Shown here: one piece after another, positions 41,551-50,876 of the stretch | Layout: each line of letters begins with the position of its first letter | Numbering within the stretch: the stretch's first letter is position 1 | Assembly (NCBI GenBank): GCA_050247075.1 | Contig: JBFWUW010000022.1 | Coordinates: forward strand, 26,892-90,891 | DNA: 64,000 nucleotides | Direction of reading: 5' to 3' | From: JBFWUW01 sp050247075 | GTDB lineage: Bacteria > Planctomycetota > Planctomycetia > Pirellulales > JBFWUW01 | The notes under the pieces: generated by a model | The model's database searches: none | Seen by the model: the letters and a program-made list of their open reading frames with translations, nothing else | What the model was told of the DNA's origin: nothing | Program-made: the position numbers and the translations under genes

Positions 41551-42324
41551 TTAGTCCTCCTTCGTATGCAACCCGCACTCCGTCTTGGCCGTTCCGCTCC
41601 AGCGACCGGCTCGCTCGTCTTCGCCAAACAGAACGGCCCGCGTACAGGGAAAGCAACCAATGCTGGGAAAGCCCTGGTCGTGCAACGGGTTGTACGGCAC
41701 GTCGTGGTCGGTGATCATCTTCCAGACCCACGCCTTGGTAACATTCGCCAGCGGGCTGATCTTGACGAGGCTGAACTTCTTGTCCCAGCCCACGATGGCC
41801 GCCGCTGCCCGGTCGGGGCTTTGGTCGCGACGGATGCCGCTCATCCAGGCCGACCAGCCCACGGCCGCCGCCTTGAGCACCTTGACCTTGCGGTCGCCGC
41901 AACACTGGTCGGGGTTGGTCTTGTAGAGCGGTCCGCCGTGCAGTTGTTCGTATTGTTCCACCGTTAGTTCGGGCTGCTTCAGTTCGACCTCGATGCCATA
42001 CCGTTGGGCAATGCGGTCGCGCAGTTCCAGTGTCTCTTTGAATTGGTATCCGGTGTCCAGGTTGAAGACATGCATCCGCGGCTCAACTTGGGCGATGAGA
42101 TGCAGAATCACGCAACCTTCCGGCCCAAACGCGGTCGCCATCGTCAGCTTGGGGAAATAATTCTCTACCGCCCAAGCGACGATCTCCTGGGGAGTTGCCC
42201 GCTCAAGCGAGTCGCTGTGCTTCTTCAATTCGGCCAGATGCTCGGGACTGCCCGGCGGCAGCGTGTGAAGCGGGCTGTGGGGGGCAACGGTCACGGCATC
42301 GGTCTCATACAGGGTGGGGCTCAT
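41551..42324 (-). CDS. cysH: assimilatory adenylyl-sulfate (APS) / PAPS reductase with iron-sulfur motif
   Basis: 257 residues. The PP-loop core is present (TMATAFGPEGCVILHLIAQV, FNLDTGYQF). CC at 141-142 and the pair C224/C227 (CFPC) form the four-cysteine set that binds a 4Fe-4S cluster in APS reductases, and ECGLH (249-253) holds the catalytic cysteine. The presence of the cluster cysteines indicates APS rather than PAPS as substrate. It reduces activated sulfate to sulfite in cysteine biosynthesis. A good promoter with an embedded palindrome lies about 75-100 nt upstream. No cysN/D or sulfite reductase genes are adjacent. Confidence 0.92.
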   Translation of the reverse strand: MSPTLYETDAVTVAPHSPLHTLPPGSPEHLAELKKHSDSLERATPQEIVAWAVENYFPKLTMATAFGPEGCVILHLIAQVEPRMHVFNLDTGYQFKETLELRDRIAQRYGIEVELKQPELTVEQYEQLHGGPLYKTNPDQCCGDRKVKVLKAAAVGWSAWMSGIRRDQSPDRAAAAIVGWDKKFSLVKISPLANVTKAWVWKMITDHDVPYNPLHDQGFPSIGCFPCTRAVLFGEDERAGRWSGTAKTECGLHTKED

Positions 42325-42704
42325 GACAGGTTGTTATCGCTTTCGCCTGGGCCAGCGGAGCCGACTTGGCACTGAATTCCGCTAGCTTGGTAGCAATGGT
42401 ATGAATGTTACTCATGTAAGTCAACAATCGCCCCATAACGGGTTATCGACCTAAGCGTAACGATTCTTCAATTTGTAACGGCTTGAGGGCGAGAGACTGG
42501 CTCGTGCGGGGGGGTGGTCGTGAGGATTTTCACACGCGACCGCTCCTCGTTGCCGCCGCCAGCCAGTTTGACCAAGGGCGTTTTTCGACCTACGGTTCCA
42601 TTGGAGCTTGGAATTCGGCCTGCCAGACAAGCATTTGCCTGCATGGGGCGTGGCCGCATGTCTCCTTCGTCATTCGACGCCTTATTCCGATTGGTAGCAA
42701 CCCA
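42325..42704. other. 380-bp divergent intergenic region between cysH and the tad genes
   Basis: Carries the cysH promoter (42396-42424) and, on the right, an open frame continuous with the first TadE gene but lacking a signal or motif before the GTG at 42705. I see no other feature. Confidence 0.6.
42396..42424 (-). promoter_or_regulatory. cysH promoter with palindromic operator candidate
   Basis: On the minus strand TTGACT (42424-42419), 17 nt spacer, TACCAT (42401-42396). Between the boxes ATGA (42401-42404) and TCAT (42412-42415) form an inverted repeat with a 7-nt spacer, a suitable place for a repressor such as the nearby Rrf2 protein. Confidence 0.5.
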
Positions 42705-43262
42705 GTGAACCGTTCCCTACTTCCCATTGCCGCACGCAACCGCCGATCTGGTGCCGCGCGAAAATCGCCGCGGCCGGTCGATGATCGTCGTGGAACGGCG
42801 GCTATCGAGGCCGCCATTATCATGCCGGTGATCGTGCTGCTGATGCTGGGCATGTGGGAACTGGGAGCCATGATTAAGGCCCAACAAGTCTTCACCAACG
42901 CGGCCCGCGAGGGAGCCCGATTGGCGGCAGGAGGCAGCGACAACGGCAACGATGTGACGGTGGCCATGGTGCAGCAGGCCGTCCGCGACTACCTGACGGG
43001 CAATGGTATACCAAGCGCGGCGGTCAGCGGCTCGACAATTACCTTGACCAATCTCAGTACGAACACCTGGACTAACCCCGCCGACGCTCTGCCGCTCGAC
43101 CGCTATCGGGTGACGATCACCGTACCGGCCGGCACGGCCTACAAGAGTCTGTTGGTGAGCAGCCTGGGCAGCGTCACGGGTGCCACGCAGCTCAGCGTTT
43201 CGCAAGACTGGCTTAGCACCAAGGATTCGCAAGTGACGGTCGACGCCATGCTTCCTTATTAA
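42705..43262 (+). CDS. TadE-like pilus assembly protein
   Basis: 185 residues from GTG 42705, chosen because the frame before it has no plausible protein sequence. The N-terminal RRGTAAIEAAIIMPVIVLLM is the TadE signature: a basic end, Gly-x-x-A-x-E and one hydrophobic helix processed by a prepilin-type peptidase. The rest is a small extracytoplasmic beta-rich domain. TadE/TadF are minor pilins of Flp/Tad pili. First gene of a three-gene tad-like operon with 17- and 75-nt gaps. Confidence 0.85.
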   Translation: MNRSLLPIAARNRRSGAARKSPRPVDDRRGTAAIEAAIIMPVIVLLMLGMWELGAMIKAQQVFTNAAREGARLAAGGSDNGNDVTVAMVQQAVRDYLTGNGIPSAAVSGSTITLTNLSTNTWTNPADALPLDRYRVTITVPAGTAYKSLLVSSLGSVTGATQLSVSQDWLSTKDSQVTVDAMLPY

Positions 43263-43279
43263 CCGATCGGCAAACCGCC

Positions 43280-43771
43280 ATGTTCCACGAACGACAAAAC
43301 ACGCTTCGCTCGGCCGCGGGCAGGCGGCGCTCGCGCGGCGGCCAGACACTGGTCGAATCCGCGCTGGTATTGCCGATGGTCATCTTGTTCATCTTCGGAC
43401 TGTTCGAATACGGACGGTTCTTGATGACCATGCACTTGGTCAATAACGCCGCCCGCGAGGCTTGCCGCTACGCCGTGGCCCACACGCAGCCGGTTATTAT
43501 CGCGGGGGTGACGTATGGCAATTCCACGACCGATGTCACCAATGTTTACGATAAATTCATGGCCGGCCAACGGCTAAGCAGCCAGAGCGTGACCGTCTAC
43601 TTGTCCAATACCGTGGGCACCAACATCGGTACCTGGACCAACGCCACGACTGGCCAGTCGATCTGCGTAAGGGTGACCGGCAACTACCCCGTTCTGATGG
43701 CCAGCCTTTTGTTTTTACCGGCCAACATACCGGTGGACGTGAAGGCCGTGATGCGCACCGAAGGAAACTGA
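43280..43771 (+). CDS. TadE-like pilus assembly protein, second copy
   Basis: 163 residues. SRGGQTLVESALVLPMVILF followed by IFGLFEYGRFLMTMHLVNNA is a typical TadE/TadF pseudopilin start with the conserved Glu at position +5 of the processed form. The remainder is a short soluble domain. It probably pairs with the preceding TadE-like protein as TadE and TadF pair in other systems. Confidence 0.87.
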   Translation: MFHERQNTLRSAAGRRRSRGGQTLVESALVLPMVILFIFGLFEYGRFLMTMHLVNNAAREACRYAVAHTQPVIIAGVTYGNSTTDVTNVYDKFMAGQRLSSQSVTVYLSNTVGTNIGTWTNATTGQSICVRVTGNYPVLMASLLFLPANIPVDVKAVMRTEGN

Positions 43772-43846
43772 CCTGTAACCGCGCCACGCCACCGGCGTGC
43801 CGCCATTCCATCGCCAAATAGTCCCTGTTCCGCGCCGGGTAAGACC

Positions 43847-46366
43847 ATGCAGCCAAAACGACGATCGCCGTCTATGTCCCGCCAGCGCCGCGGCGGCACC
43901 TTGGTGCTGTTCGTGATTTGCCTGGTTCCAATCATTGCCTTTATGGCCTTGGCCATCGACATGGGCATGTTGGCCTCGGCGCGAACGCAAATCTCCGATG
44001 CCGCCGATGCGGCCGCCATGGCGGGTGCCCGCGCTCTGAATGGCAATACGACGGGCGGCAACAACAACAACTACAGCAATGTACTGCCCACGGCGCAACT
44101 GGCGGCGACGAACAACACCGTGCTGGGCGGGGCGATCACCAACTCACAAGTTAGCGTGAATATCGGCCGTTACACCTACAATGCGGCGCAATCACGCTTT
44201 GAGGGTCAATACCCCGGGCCCGCCACCGATAACTGGAGCATGGTCCAGGCCACAGTCAACGTGGATGTGGCCAATCGGCTGGGGTTCTCCCGCATCTTTG
44301 GTCTGACGTCGATGAATATTCAGTCGTCGGCCACCGCCGCTCATCGCCCACGCGACTTGGCCATCATCCTGGATTACTCCGGTTCGATGCGGTTTGGCAG
44401 CTTGGTTGGTGTTCCCAACTCCGGCGACCGGTCGTCTAACAATCAAGACACTCTGGTTCCCACGTTTGGGCATTACTCCAGCCTGTCGGGTAACTTGATC
44501 GGCCCCCCAGCCAGCCCCCCTTACTCCGATTGCAACATCACCACGACCACCAGCGACGGCCGTGCGCCCATTATCCAAGACTTTTACACCAGTGCCACGG
44601 GCGGAGCGGCCTTCGTGCCGGCTTCGGCCAGCTACGCCACGACGCCCGGCGGCGATAACTACTTGAAGACCAGCAAGAACACGGGCGGGTCTTATGGGCA
44701 AACGCTGTGGTCGATCTTGGGAAACAGCGGCACTGCGAGTGACAATAGCAGCGATGCCACCTTTGAGTCGGAAGGCTACAAGGCCTACGGTATGGCACCC
44801 GCGTTCAACCGATACACGGAAGGCCCTGGCTATTGGGGCAAGACATTTTTCATTTGGCCCCCCGATCCTAGCAATGGTCCCGACGGCGCGACGAATGACT
44901 GGCGGCAGCGGTACTTCACGTACTTCGGCAGCACAACGAGGATGGACGACAACTCCAAGCTGTGGGACAGCAATGGCTATTGGACCACGCCCGGCAGCGG
45001 GTCGTACGCCGTTGACTATGCGGCGATCTTGAACTTCATCAAGAACATCGGTCCCAACCCGTTTCCCTCTCGGTTGCAGGCCGGGCGCATCCTGTACTAC
45101 GACGCCATTCCTGACACCATCAGCACTTCGTCTTGGCCCCCATCCGACATGAACCAGCGGTTCTGGAAGGACTACATCGACTACGTCCTGGGATTCATGC
45201 AGACCGGTAGCAGTTCTTGGAGCATCCTCACGGACAACAACGACGGCTACGCCGGCTATGGCGTGGACGACACCTGGGGTACCCGCAAGATCACGCCAAA
45301 GAGCAACCTCAAAGGCGGCAGCAAAACGCCGTTCATGAACTACTCGGACAATCCCCAACGCCCGCGGATGCACTTCTGGTTTGGCCCGCTGTCGATGGTC
45401 GATTTCTTGGGGAATTACAACCTGTGGAGCCGCGTCAGCCCGACGAACTCCCGGTTTGGCTGGTGGCCTGGCACCTGCCGCGAAGCCCCCATGTATGCCT
45501 GCAAGCTGGGGATTCGTTCGGCCTTGACCGACGTGAGCAACAACCATCCCAACGACAATCTGGCGATGATCATGTTCAGCGTCCCCAAAGACGACGCCAA
45601 CGACGACGGCAACCGTTTCAACCGCGTCCGCGTGCCGTTGGGCCGGGACTATGCCAGCATGCAAGAAAGCCTGTGGTATCCACCGGCAACAATTGGCAAC
45701 TCTAGCGCAACCGTCCGCCCCTACGATAGCAATAACATTGAAGTTCCACGCGCCCAGGGCGGAACCTGCTACAGTTACCCGTTGATGTTGGCCTACAACC
45801 AGTTCAGCGGCAATGTCTCTCTGCAGACGTTCAATCCCAGCGGGGCGACGGGAGACGCGGGCGGCAACGGCCGCAAAGGAGCCCAAAAGGTCATCATCTT
45901 CGAGACCGACGGCGCACCCAACACGTTGGCCAGTGCCACCTTTACCAATAGTGGCACGAATAACTCGTACTATCGCGTGCGGTACAACGCCGCCAGCCCT
46001 GGTTCAAGCGATTATCCAACATCGGTGAATGGCACTTCGGATAACTCGTCCACCATCCGCACGCAGATATACGGCATTTGCAACCAGATCTGCGCGTTGG
46101 AAACCGCCAGTCCGCCCGGCTTTTCGACGCCGTCCAAGCCCGTGCTGATTCACTGCATTGGATTTGGGCCGGCGTTCGAGTCGGGCAGTTCCAGTGCCTC
46201 GGCCAATACGGCCACGCTCGACGCCATGCAAACCATTGGCAGCGTTACCGACGGCATGCCGAGCTACAAAATCGTCACCGGCACCGAAACGCAGGTGATT
46301 TCCAAACTGCAGCAAGCCATCAGCAAAATCATGCAAGACGGCGTGCAGGTGTCGCTCATCGAGTAA
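43847..46366 (+). CDS. TadG-like protein with von Willebrand factor A domain
   Basis: 839 residues. The N-terminus RQRRGGTLVLFVICLVPIIA with one helix and AIDMGMLASARTQISDAADA is the TadG/TadE-like pilus signature (DUF2134-like region). From about residue 166 a vWA domain starts (DLAIILDYSGSMRFGS, metal site DxSxS) with a very large Ser/Asn/Tyr-rich insert. It resumes at KVIIFETDGAPNT and IHCIGFGPAFESG near the C-terminus. It would be surface-exposed or secreted with the pilus system. No secretion ATPase or platform genes of the tad locus are in the window. Confidence 0.87.
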   Translation: MQPKRRSPSMSRQRRGGTLVLFVICLVPIIAFMALAIDMGMLASARTQISDAADAAAMAGARALNGNTTGGNNNNYSNVLPTAQLAATNNTVLGGAITNSQVSVNIGRYTYNAAQSRFEGQYPGPATDNWSMVQATVNVDVANRLGFSRIFGLTSMNIQSSATAAHRPRDLAIILDYSGSMRFGSLVGVPNSGDRSSNNQDTLVPTFGHYSSLSGNLIGPPASPPYSDCNITTTTSDGRAPIIQDFYTSATGGAAFVPASASYATTPGGDNYLKTSKNTGGSYGQTLWSILGNSGTASDNSSDATFESEGYKAYGMAPAFNRYTEGPGYWGKTFFIWPPDPSNGPDGATNDWRQRYFTYFGSTTRMDDNSKLWDSNGYWTTPGSGSYAVDYAAILNFIKNIGPNPFPSRLQAGRILYYDAIPDTISTSSWPPSDMNQRFWKDYIDYVLGFMQTGSSSWSILTDNNDGYAGYGVDDTWGTRKITPKSNLKGGSKTPFMNYSDNPQRPRMHFWFGPLSMVDFLGNYNLWSRVSPTNSRFGWWPGTCREAPMYACKLGIRSALTDVSNNHPNDNLAMIMFSVPKDDANDDGNRFNRVRVPLGRDYASMQESLWYPPATIGNSSATVRPYDSNNIEVPRAQGGTCYSYPLMLAYNQFSGNVSLQTFNPSGATGDAGGNGRKGAQKVIIFETDGAPNTLASATFTNSGTNNSYYRVRYNAASPGSSDYPTSVNGTSDNSSTIRTQIYGICNQICALETASPPGFSTPSKPVLIHCIGFGPAFESGSSSASANTATLDAMQTIGSVTDGMPSYKIVTGTETQVISKLQQAISKIMQDGVQVSLIE

Positions 46367-46471
46367 TTTCGTGGCCTACACTTGCCGGGACGGTTTTTGG
46401 CCCCAGGCCCCCGCGCGGACAATGTGGTCCGCCGCCGTCCCACGATGTCTTGTCACCAGGCAGGTGTTGCA

Positions 46472-47233
46472 ATGGCTTTAGCCTTTGCCGCGCGTTTTAA
46501 AAACGTAGCCAAGATTTACCGCGGCGGACTTCTCCGGCGCCGGCACGTTCACGCCTTGCGCGGAATCTCGCTCGACGTGCCGGTGGGCGAGGTGTTGGGC
46601 CTGGTCGGCCCTAACCGGGCGGGCAAGACCACGCTGGTCAAGATTTTGCTCTCCGTCTGCCGCCCCACTTCCGGTGAGGTCGAGCGGTTGGGCCTGCCCT
46701 GGCGCAGCCGCGCGACATTGTCGCAAGTCGGCTATCTGCACGATGCACAAGCCTTTCCGCGTTACTTGACCGCGACGCAACTGTTGAACTTCTACGGAGC
46801 ACTGTCGTGGGTCCCCTCCGCCGAACTCCGCCGCCGAGTTCCGGCCCTGTTGGAGCAAGTCGGGCTGGCCGACCGCGCTTCCGAACCGGTCGCTAACTTC
46901 AGCAAAGGCATGGGGCAACGCCTGGCGCTGGCCCAGGCCCTGATCAATGATCCTGACCTGTTGGTGCTGGACGAACCGACCGAGGGGATGGACCTGTTGG
47001 CCCGGCGGTTGTTGCACGACACCATTCGCCGACGAAAACAAAACAATCAGACCACCATGCTGGTTTCGCATAGCATGGCCGACGTGGAGCAACTTTGCGA
47101 CCGCGTGGCCGTGCTGCGCCAGGGGCAGCTTGTCCGCCATGCCGCCTCCGCCGAGTGGCATGGCAGCGACGATGGCAGCGCCGTGCCTCTGGAAGACTGG
47201 CTGCAGCCCGCCTACGAGGAGGCCCTGGCATGA
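46472..47233 (+). CDS. ABC transporter ATP-binding protein (CcmA/NatA type)
   Basis: 253 residues from ATG 46472. Walker A reads GPNRAGKTT, fitting GxxxxGKT but with Arg where nearly all relatives have Gly. The signature region NFSKGMGQRLALAQAL, Walker B LLVLDEP with TEGMDLL, and the H-loop MLVSHSMADV are normal. It energises the membrane protein encoded next, whose start overlaps its stop (ATGA). The cargo is unknown; ABC-2 exporters of this type move drugs, lipids or sodium, or take part in gliding and nitrous-oxide systems. Confidence 0.88.
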   Translation: MALAFAARFKNVAKIYRGGLLRRRHVHALRGISLDVPVGEVLGLVGPNRAGKTTLVKILLSVCRPTSGEVERLGLPWRSRATLSQVGYLHDAQAFPRYLTATQLLNFYGALSWVPSAELRRRVPALLEQVGLADRASEPVANFSKGMGQRLALAQALINDPDLLVLDEPTEGMDLLARRLLHDTIRRRKQNNQTTMLVSHSMADVEQLCDRVAVLRQGQLVRHAASAEWHGSDDGSAVPLEDWLQPAYEEALA

Positions 47234-48243
47234 ACGCTCCCCATCGCTTTAGCACGTTGTCCTGGTTGATTCGAGACACTTTTCGCCAATCGCTGGCCAG
47301 CGGCGTCTTCTGGTTGGTTTTAGGAATCAGCCTGTTGTGCATTTTGCTATGCGCCAGCATGTCAGTTTCGGGTGACATCAGCCTGCGTCCCTCCGCCGAC
47401 GAAAACCCCGATTTTCTGCCGCGATTTGATCCTGACGCGGGCAATGCCCACAAGCTGAAACAGTCGGGCGTGGTGGTGGTCCGCGGAGAATTGTCGCTGG
47501 CGTGGGGTGCCATGCGCGTGCCGCTGGCCCGCGACGCCCGCGGCGCGGTGCGATTTGTACAATTGGTGCTGGCCGGCGGAGTAGCCGGCACGCTTGGCCT
47601 GCTGCTGGCCCTGGTTTGGACAGCCGGCTTCATGCCCGGTTTTCTGGATGGGCGGAACGTCTCGGTGCTGTTGGCCAAACCGGCGGCGCGTTGGCAACTG
47701 CTGATGGGCAAATACGCTGGCGTACTCTGTTTTGTGTTTTGCCACGCGGCACTCTTCGTGGGCGGAACGTGGCTGATGATCGGCCTGCGGACGGGCATCT
47801 GGGAGACCGGCTACCTGTGGGCTGCTCCGTTATTGGTGCTGAATTTTGCCATCTTCTTCGGTTGCTCGCTGTTATTGGCCGTCTGCACGCGCAGCACGGT
47901 GATGAGCGTATTTGGCTCGATCCTCTTTTGGATGCTTTGCTGGGGGATGAATTTTGGCCGACATGCCCTGGCCATGGCCGACTCCGTTGCGCCGCAAAGC
48001 CCCCACTCGAAGCCATTGCTGTGGATGTCCGACCTGGGCTATTGGCTGCTCCCCAAACCGGCCGACCTGGGAATGTTGCTGTACGACTCGCTAGGTGCCA
48101 GCGACCATTTTGGCCGGATGTTCGACCCCGCGGCCCTGGCCGCTCATGGCTTTTCGATGACGTTTTCCGTTCTCAGCTCACTGCTTTTCGCCGTCTACCT
48201 GTTCTGCGCGGCATCGCAGCAGTTCACCAAAACGGACTATTAA
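47230..48243 (+). CDS. ABC-2 type transporter permease
   Basis: 337 residues from ATG 47230, overlapping the ATPase stop by 4 nt. About six membrane segments are visible, e.g. GVFWLVLGISLLCILLCASM, LVLAGGVAGTLGLLLALVWT, APLLVLNFAIFFGCSLLLAV and FSSLLFAVYLF-like at the end. A periplasmic loop with an acidic Asp/Pro-rich stretch lies after the first helix. The MPGFLDGRNVSVLLAKPAAR segment is typical of ABC-2 permeases of the NosY/Gld type. It forms an exporter with the preceding ATPase. Confidence 0.85.
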   Translation: MNAPHRFSTLSWLIRDTFRQSLASGVFWLVLGISLLCILLCASMSVSGDISLRPSADENPDFLPRFDPDAGNAHKLKQSGVVVVRGELSLAWGAMRVPLARDARGAVRFVQLVLAGGVAGTLGLLLALVWTAGFMPGFLDGRNVSVLLAKPAARWQLLMGKYAGVLCFVFCHAALFVGGTWLMIGLRTGIWETGYLWAAPLLVLNFAIFFGCSLLLAVCTRSTVMSVFGSILFWMLCWGMNFGRHALAMADSVAPQSPHSKPLLWMSDLGYWLLPKPADLGMLLYDSLGASDHFGRMFDPAALAAHGFSMTFSVLSSLLFAVYLFCAASQQFTKTDY

Positions 48244-48307
48244 AGGCGGAAGGATGAAGGACAAGGGACGCCGAGAACTGAACACTGACGACTGAATACG
48301 TCCTGCT

Positions 48308-49189
48308 TCACCCATAAATCCAGCGCCGCACGAAGTAGGCTGCACTCCATAAGATGGCCAGCGCCAGCAGCGGGCGGATTTCAGGGTAGAGGATGGCTGC
48401 TCCGCCTAAGATAATGGCGAATAGGGCCAGGCCAACGCCCCAACCGGCTTGTTCCAGGCGGTAGACGCGGTTGGTGGCGGCTTCGGCCACGCCGGCCCGG
48501 TCGAACAATTTGGCCACGGTGCGGCGGCGGACGGCCTCGCGGTGGATTCTTTCGGCGAATTCCTCACCGCCGGGACTGTCTTTCAAAAAGCTGGCCAGCG
48601 CGTCGGCTTGGGAATGCTCCCCTTTTTCTTGGAGCAATCGCACCATGGCCCACTGCGCCCGGGGATTGTCGGAATCGAGCGCCAGTGCCCGCATCAAGCT
48701 GGCTTCGGCCTCGGCCGGCCGATGCTGCCGATGTTGCGAAATCCCCAAAGCGGCCCAAGCCGTGGCCGATTTATTATCCGCGGCCAGCGCTTGTCGAGCG
48801 GCTTCTTCCCCCAACTTGGGGCCGCGTTCGCAGGCCATGAATTCGGCATAGTCCGCCAGGCTCTCGGGCGAACGCGCGTGCAATTCGACCAGGTTTTCCA
48901 GCGCGGCCTGGGCCAGGCCCAAGTTGTTACTTTGCCAGGCACACCACGCCAAGACTTGCTGCGCGGCGGCGCTGTTGGGTGAAAGCTTCACTCCGCGCTG
49001 CGCTTCACGCAGGGCGTCGTCGACGTTTCCCTGCAACAGCATGGCATGCGCCCGCACGTAACGGTACGGTGCGTTGTCGCCATCCTCCGCCACCAGTTGG
49101 TCGAGCCTGGCCAGCGCCGTGGCGAACTCTCCTTCGCGCAGTTCCGCGCAGGCTCGATCAAATTCGTCTTGGCGCTGAACGTGGTCCAT
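48308..49189 (-). CDS. TPR protein with two C-terminal membrane helices
   Basis: 293 residues from ATG 49189 (an in-frame TTG lies 9 nt upstream). Five or six TPR-like helix pairs fill residues about 5-200 (e.g. EFATALARLDQLVAEDGDNA, VDDALREAQRGVKLSPNSAA, PAEAEASLMRALALDSDNPR). Two hydrophobic segments follow at the C-terminus (WGVGLALFAIILGGAAILYP and LLALAILWSAAYFVRRW). It is probably a membrane-bound scaffold facing the cytoplasm. It converges with the ABC permease gene and is divergent from the AI-2E gene. Confidence 0.8.
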   Translation of the reverse strand: MDHVQRQDEFDRACAELREGEFATALARLDQLVAEDGDNAPYRYVRAHAMLLQGNVDDALREAQRGVKLSPNSAAAQQVLAWCAWQSNNLGLAQAALENLVELHARSPESLADYAEFMACERGPKLGEEAARQALAADNKSATAWAALGISQHRQHRPAEAEASLMRALALDSDNPRAQWAMVRLLQEKGEHSQADALASFLKDSPGGEEFAERIHREAVRRRTVAKLFDRAGVAEAATNRVYRLEQAGWGVGLALFAIILGGAAILYPEIRPLLALAILWSAAYFVRRWIYG

Positions 49190-49330
49190 GAGCCGCAACC
49201 AAACGTGGCGTGGCGAACGTCTTACCCGCGGGCTGTAAGGAGCCTGACTCGTGGGAAGCCGATACTGTACAATCGAGTGCTGCCGGCCGCAAATATCGCA
49301 TGGTGCCGTTCGTAGCCAGGAGCCTGCCCT

Positions 49331-50872
49331 TTGTCCCGACTTGCTTCACTGATTGCCTTGCTGGCGATTGCCATTGTAATTGGCGTGGTGTTTTTTCAGG
49401 TGATGGTGATCTTTCTGGTCCCCATGTTTCTGGCGGTGGTGTTGGTGATTATTTTCAAGCCGCTGCACGAAAGGTTTTGCCGTTGGTGCGGCGGACGCGA
49501 ACGGATCGCTGCCGCCCTGACGACCATTACCATTCTGTTGATCGTGCTGATCCCGTTGGCCATGGCTCTGACGCGGGCGGCCGCCGAGGGCTGGGCGATG
49601 GTAAGCAAACTCGATCAAGAGTCGATGTCGTTGCGAATTCGCCGGCTGCGGACCACGCTCGATCTGGAACTGCCGCCGCCCGAAGTCGTCAACGCTTTGA
49701 AAGACATTGGCATGCGGCTCGATCTGATACTGGCCGAGCCAAATCCGGGGGATGAGCCGGCCGCGCTGGCCGACCGCCAGCGTCAATTGCACGATCTGGC
49801 GACGCGCCGCGCCAAGGTTGTCAAGGAATGGGTGGAAAAAGTTGGTGACAGTGAAAAGTCTCAAAACCCCGGCTTTCTCTCGCGCTGGTCGGGGGCCGAT
49901 GGCACGCAATTGGTGGCCAGCACCGATGCCATGGTTAAACAGCTCGAAGAGCTGGAGCAGATGAAGCCTGACGAAGATGAGTATGTACCCACGTTAAATG
50001 CCACCGTGTTGGCCCATCGCAAGGTCGAGCGTCAGTTGCTGGGGGATGATCTGGTCTACCTTTTGCGGTCGAAGGCCAATCCCAGTGAGGACGACCTCAA
50101 ACAACTCCGCGAAAAACTGCAAGCCACCTTGGCCCCAGCCGCCCTGTCCGCCGCGCCGGTGCTGGGCAAGGTCTTCTTTGGCGGGCTGATCATGATCGTG
50201 GCGTTGTATTATTTTCTGGCTGACGGAGCCAAGATGATTTCGTCGGTGATGCGGCTCTCGCCACTCGACCCCATCTACGCCCAGCAACTGCTCGACCAGT
50301 TTGTCGCCGTTAGCCGGGCCGTGGTGGTGGCCACGCTACTGACGGCGCTCGTCCAAGGGTTGTTGGCCGGTATCGGCTTTTGGCAGGCGGGACTGCAAGC
50401 GGTCTTCTTGCTGTCGGTCCTGACGATGGTCGGTGCCATTGTCCCCTTTGTCGGGGCCGCTGCCGTGTGGATTCCGGCTGCCGCCTGGCTGGTGTTTGAG
50501 GGCTACATCTGGCAAGGGGCCGGGTTGGCGCTTTACGGGCTGCTGATCATTTCCACTTCCGATAATCTCATCAAACCGATGATCCTGCACGGACAATCCA
50601 ACTTGCACCCGCTGCTGGCCCTGGTGAGCGTGCTGGGGGGCGTGGTCGCGCTCGGGCCGATCGGCGTCTTCGTGGGGCCGATGGCGGTGGTCTTCTTGCA
50701 AGTCGTGCTGCAAATGTTGAACACCGAACTGAAGCAACTAGGTGCCGAACAGGCCGACGGTGACAAGCCCGCCGCAGCAGCGCAATTGACCGCCGCGGGA
50801 ACAGCCGCCACGGAGGCTGCCAACGGCGCGGGTGGGGGCGATCGCAAGAAGAAGCCCAAGAAGCGGCCGTGA
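49331..50872 (+). CDS. AI-2E (PerM) family membrane transporter
   Basis: 513 residues, start TTG 49331. N-terminal helices LIALLAIAIVIGVVFFQVMV and FLVPMFLAVVLVIIFKPLHE and the C-terminal core (LGKVFFGGLIMIVALYYFLA, GLLAGIGFWQAGLQAVFLLS, GAIVPFVGAAAVWIPAAAWL, LKPMIL-like LIKPMILHG) match the family. The central soluble part between helices 3 and 4 (about 75-270) is larger than usual and charged. Members export autoinducer-2 or act as Na+/H+ antiporters; which applies here is unknown. The C-terminal tail is basic (GGDRKKKPKKRP). Confidence 0.87.
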   Translation: MSRLASLIALLAIAIVIGVVFFQVMVIFLVPMFLAVVLVIIFKPLHERFCRWCGGRERIAAALTTITILLIVLIPLAMALTRAAAEGWAMVSKLDQESMSLRIRRLRTTLDLELPPPEVVNALKDIGMRLDLILAEPNPGDEPAALADRQRQLHDLATRRAKVVKEWVEKVGDSEKSQNPGFLSRWSGADGTQLVASTDAMVKQLEELEQMKPDEDEYVPTLNATVLAHRKVERQLLGDDLVYLLRSKANPSEDDLKQLREKLQATLAPAALSAAPVLGKVFFGGLIMIVALYYFLADGAKMISSVMRLSPLDPIYAQQLLDQFVAVSRAVVVATLLTALVQGLLAGIGFWQAGLQAVFLLSVLTMVGAIVPFVGAAAVWIPAAAWLVFEGYIWQGAGLALYGLLIISTSDNLIKPMILHGQSNLHPLLALVSVLGGVVALGPIGVFVGPMAVVFLQVVLQMLNTELKQLGAEQADGDKPAAAAQLTAAGTAATEAANGAGGGDRKKKPKKRP

Positions 50873-50876
50873 GGAT

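Noticed and set aside
44192..45886. 564-codon open frame on the minus strand
   Set aside because: Antisense to the TadG-like gene; Val/Ala/Gly/Arg-rich translation without recognisable domains.
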